Positions 6,562-6,804 of a stretch of 6,804 nucleotides of DNA are shown piece after piece. The position numbers and the translations under genes were made by a program. The DNA is from DASUBV01 sp035763085 (GTDB lineage Bacteria > Actinomycetota > Actinomycetes > Streptosporangiales > Streptosporangiaceae): assembly GCA_035763085.1 (NCBI GenBank), contig DASUBV010000247.1, positions 1 to 6,804 on the forward strand, given 5' to 3'. Every line of letters begins with the position of its first letter. Position 1 is the stretch's first letter. A model generated the notes under the pieces. It was not told the origin of the DNA. It did not search any database and worked only from the letters and a program-made list of their open reading frames with translations.

Positions 6562-6804
6562 AGTCGGTGCAACGAGGCCCGCCCGGCGCCCATTCCGGCC
6601 GGCCGCGGGTACTTCCAGGCGGCGGCGATCAGGCCGGAGGTCCGCTCGCGCGGTCATGACCGGCTAGGCAGCGCAGTCCGCTGACCGTTAACCGCGGCGG
6701 CCAGCCTGGTGGGCTCCCGGCTGGCGTGCGCGGCCAGCTGCCGGCCCCGGGGCCAGCCTGACAGCCGCGGACTCAGGCGACGGCGGCGGCCATCCGGGTG
6801 ACCG
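6562..6804. other. Right-edge region with no supportable gene
   Basis: These 243 bp upstream of the transferase gene must hold its promoter, but I could not fix one. The decamer GGCCAGCCTG occurs twice (6699-6708 and 6751-6760), and GCTGGC (6720-6725) can pair with GCCAGC (6733-6738). On the minus strand a frame open from the right edge ends in TGA at 6773-6775 (last residues VTRMAAAVA), and another ends at 6654-6656 overlapping the ATG at 6657. Neither is long or characteristic enough to call a gene. Confidence 0.5.

Noticed and set aside
5569..6684. Plus-strand open frame of 371 codons across the transferase gene
   Set aside because: It is the antisense frame of a gene with strong family motifs; composition is Arg/Val/Gly-rich with no domain I recognise.
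6773..6804. Possible C-terminal codons (VTRMAAAVA then TGA) of a minus-strand gene entering from the right
   Set aside because: Only ten codons are visible and the other two frames are equally uninformative, so no gene can be supported.

Overview
The window is very GC-rich with codon third positions almost always G or C, and every recognisable gene has an actinobacterial character: a long-tailed DHA2 efflux pump, a glutamate-cysteine-ligase-like protein starting MGRDVP, a secreted sedolisin with an Ala-rich signal peptide, and a Xi-like glutathione transferase. This suggests the chromosome of a soil-type high-GC actinomycete. The exact taxon cannot be read from the sequence, and these lineages normally use mycothiol rather than glutathione.

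Layout, left to right. Positions 1-1536 (minus) hold a 14-helix MFS drug-efflux-type transporter whose last few codons run off the left edge. It lies 59 nt downstream of a glutamate-cysteine-ligase-like gene (1596-3068, minus), and the two probably share a transcript. A 340-bp divergent intergenic region (3069-3408) follows. It contains an A+T-rich island with two tandem ATTGACA copies, several short palindromes and hairpins, and a strong Shine-Dalgarno site at each end. Positions 3409-5457 (plus) encode a secreted pro-kumamolisin/sedolisin (S53 serine-carboxyl peptidase) with the full catalytic set. It converges on a Xi-class-like glutathionyl-hydroquinone reductase homologue (5560-6561, minus), and a strong hairpin terminator at 5467-5513 sits between them. 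The right-hand 243 bp hold no gene I can support.

The genes do not form an obvious single pathway. The ligase-like enzyme plus exporter is a plausible two-gene transcription unit. The ligase-like protein and the transferase-like protein both belong to families built around gamma-glutamyl-cysteine or glutathione chemistry, yet the transferase lacks the usual Glu-Ser pair that holds the gamma-glutamyl group, which fits use of another thiol such as mycothiol. The sedolisin is an independent secreted protease, notable for 12 cysteines confined to its mature part. I see no CRISPR array, rRNA or tRNA gene, insertion sequence or phage gene. I do not see convincing evidence of a wholly new system; the most unusual points are the altered thiol site, the ligase-exporter pairing and the structured divergent promoter region.
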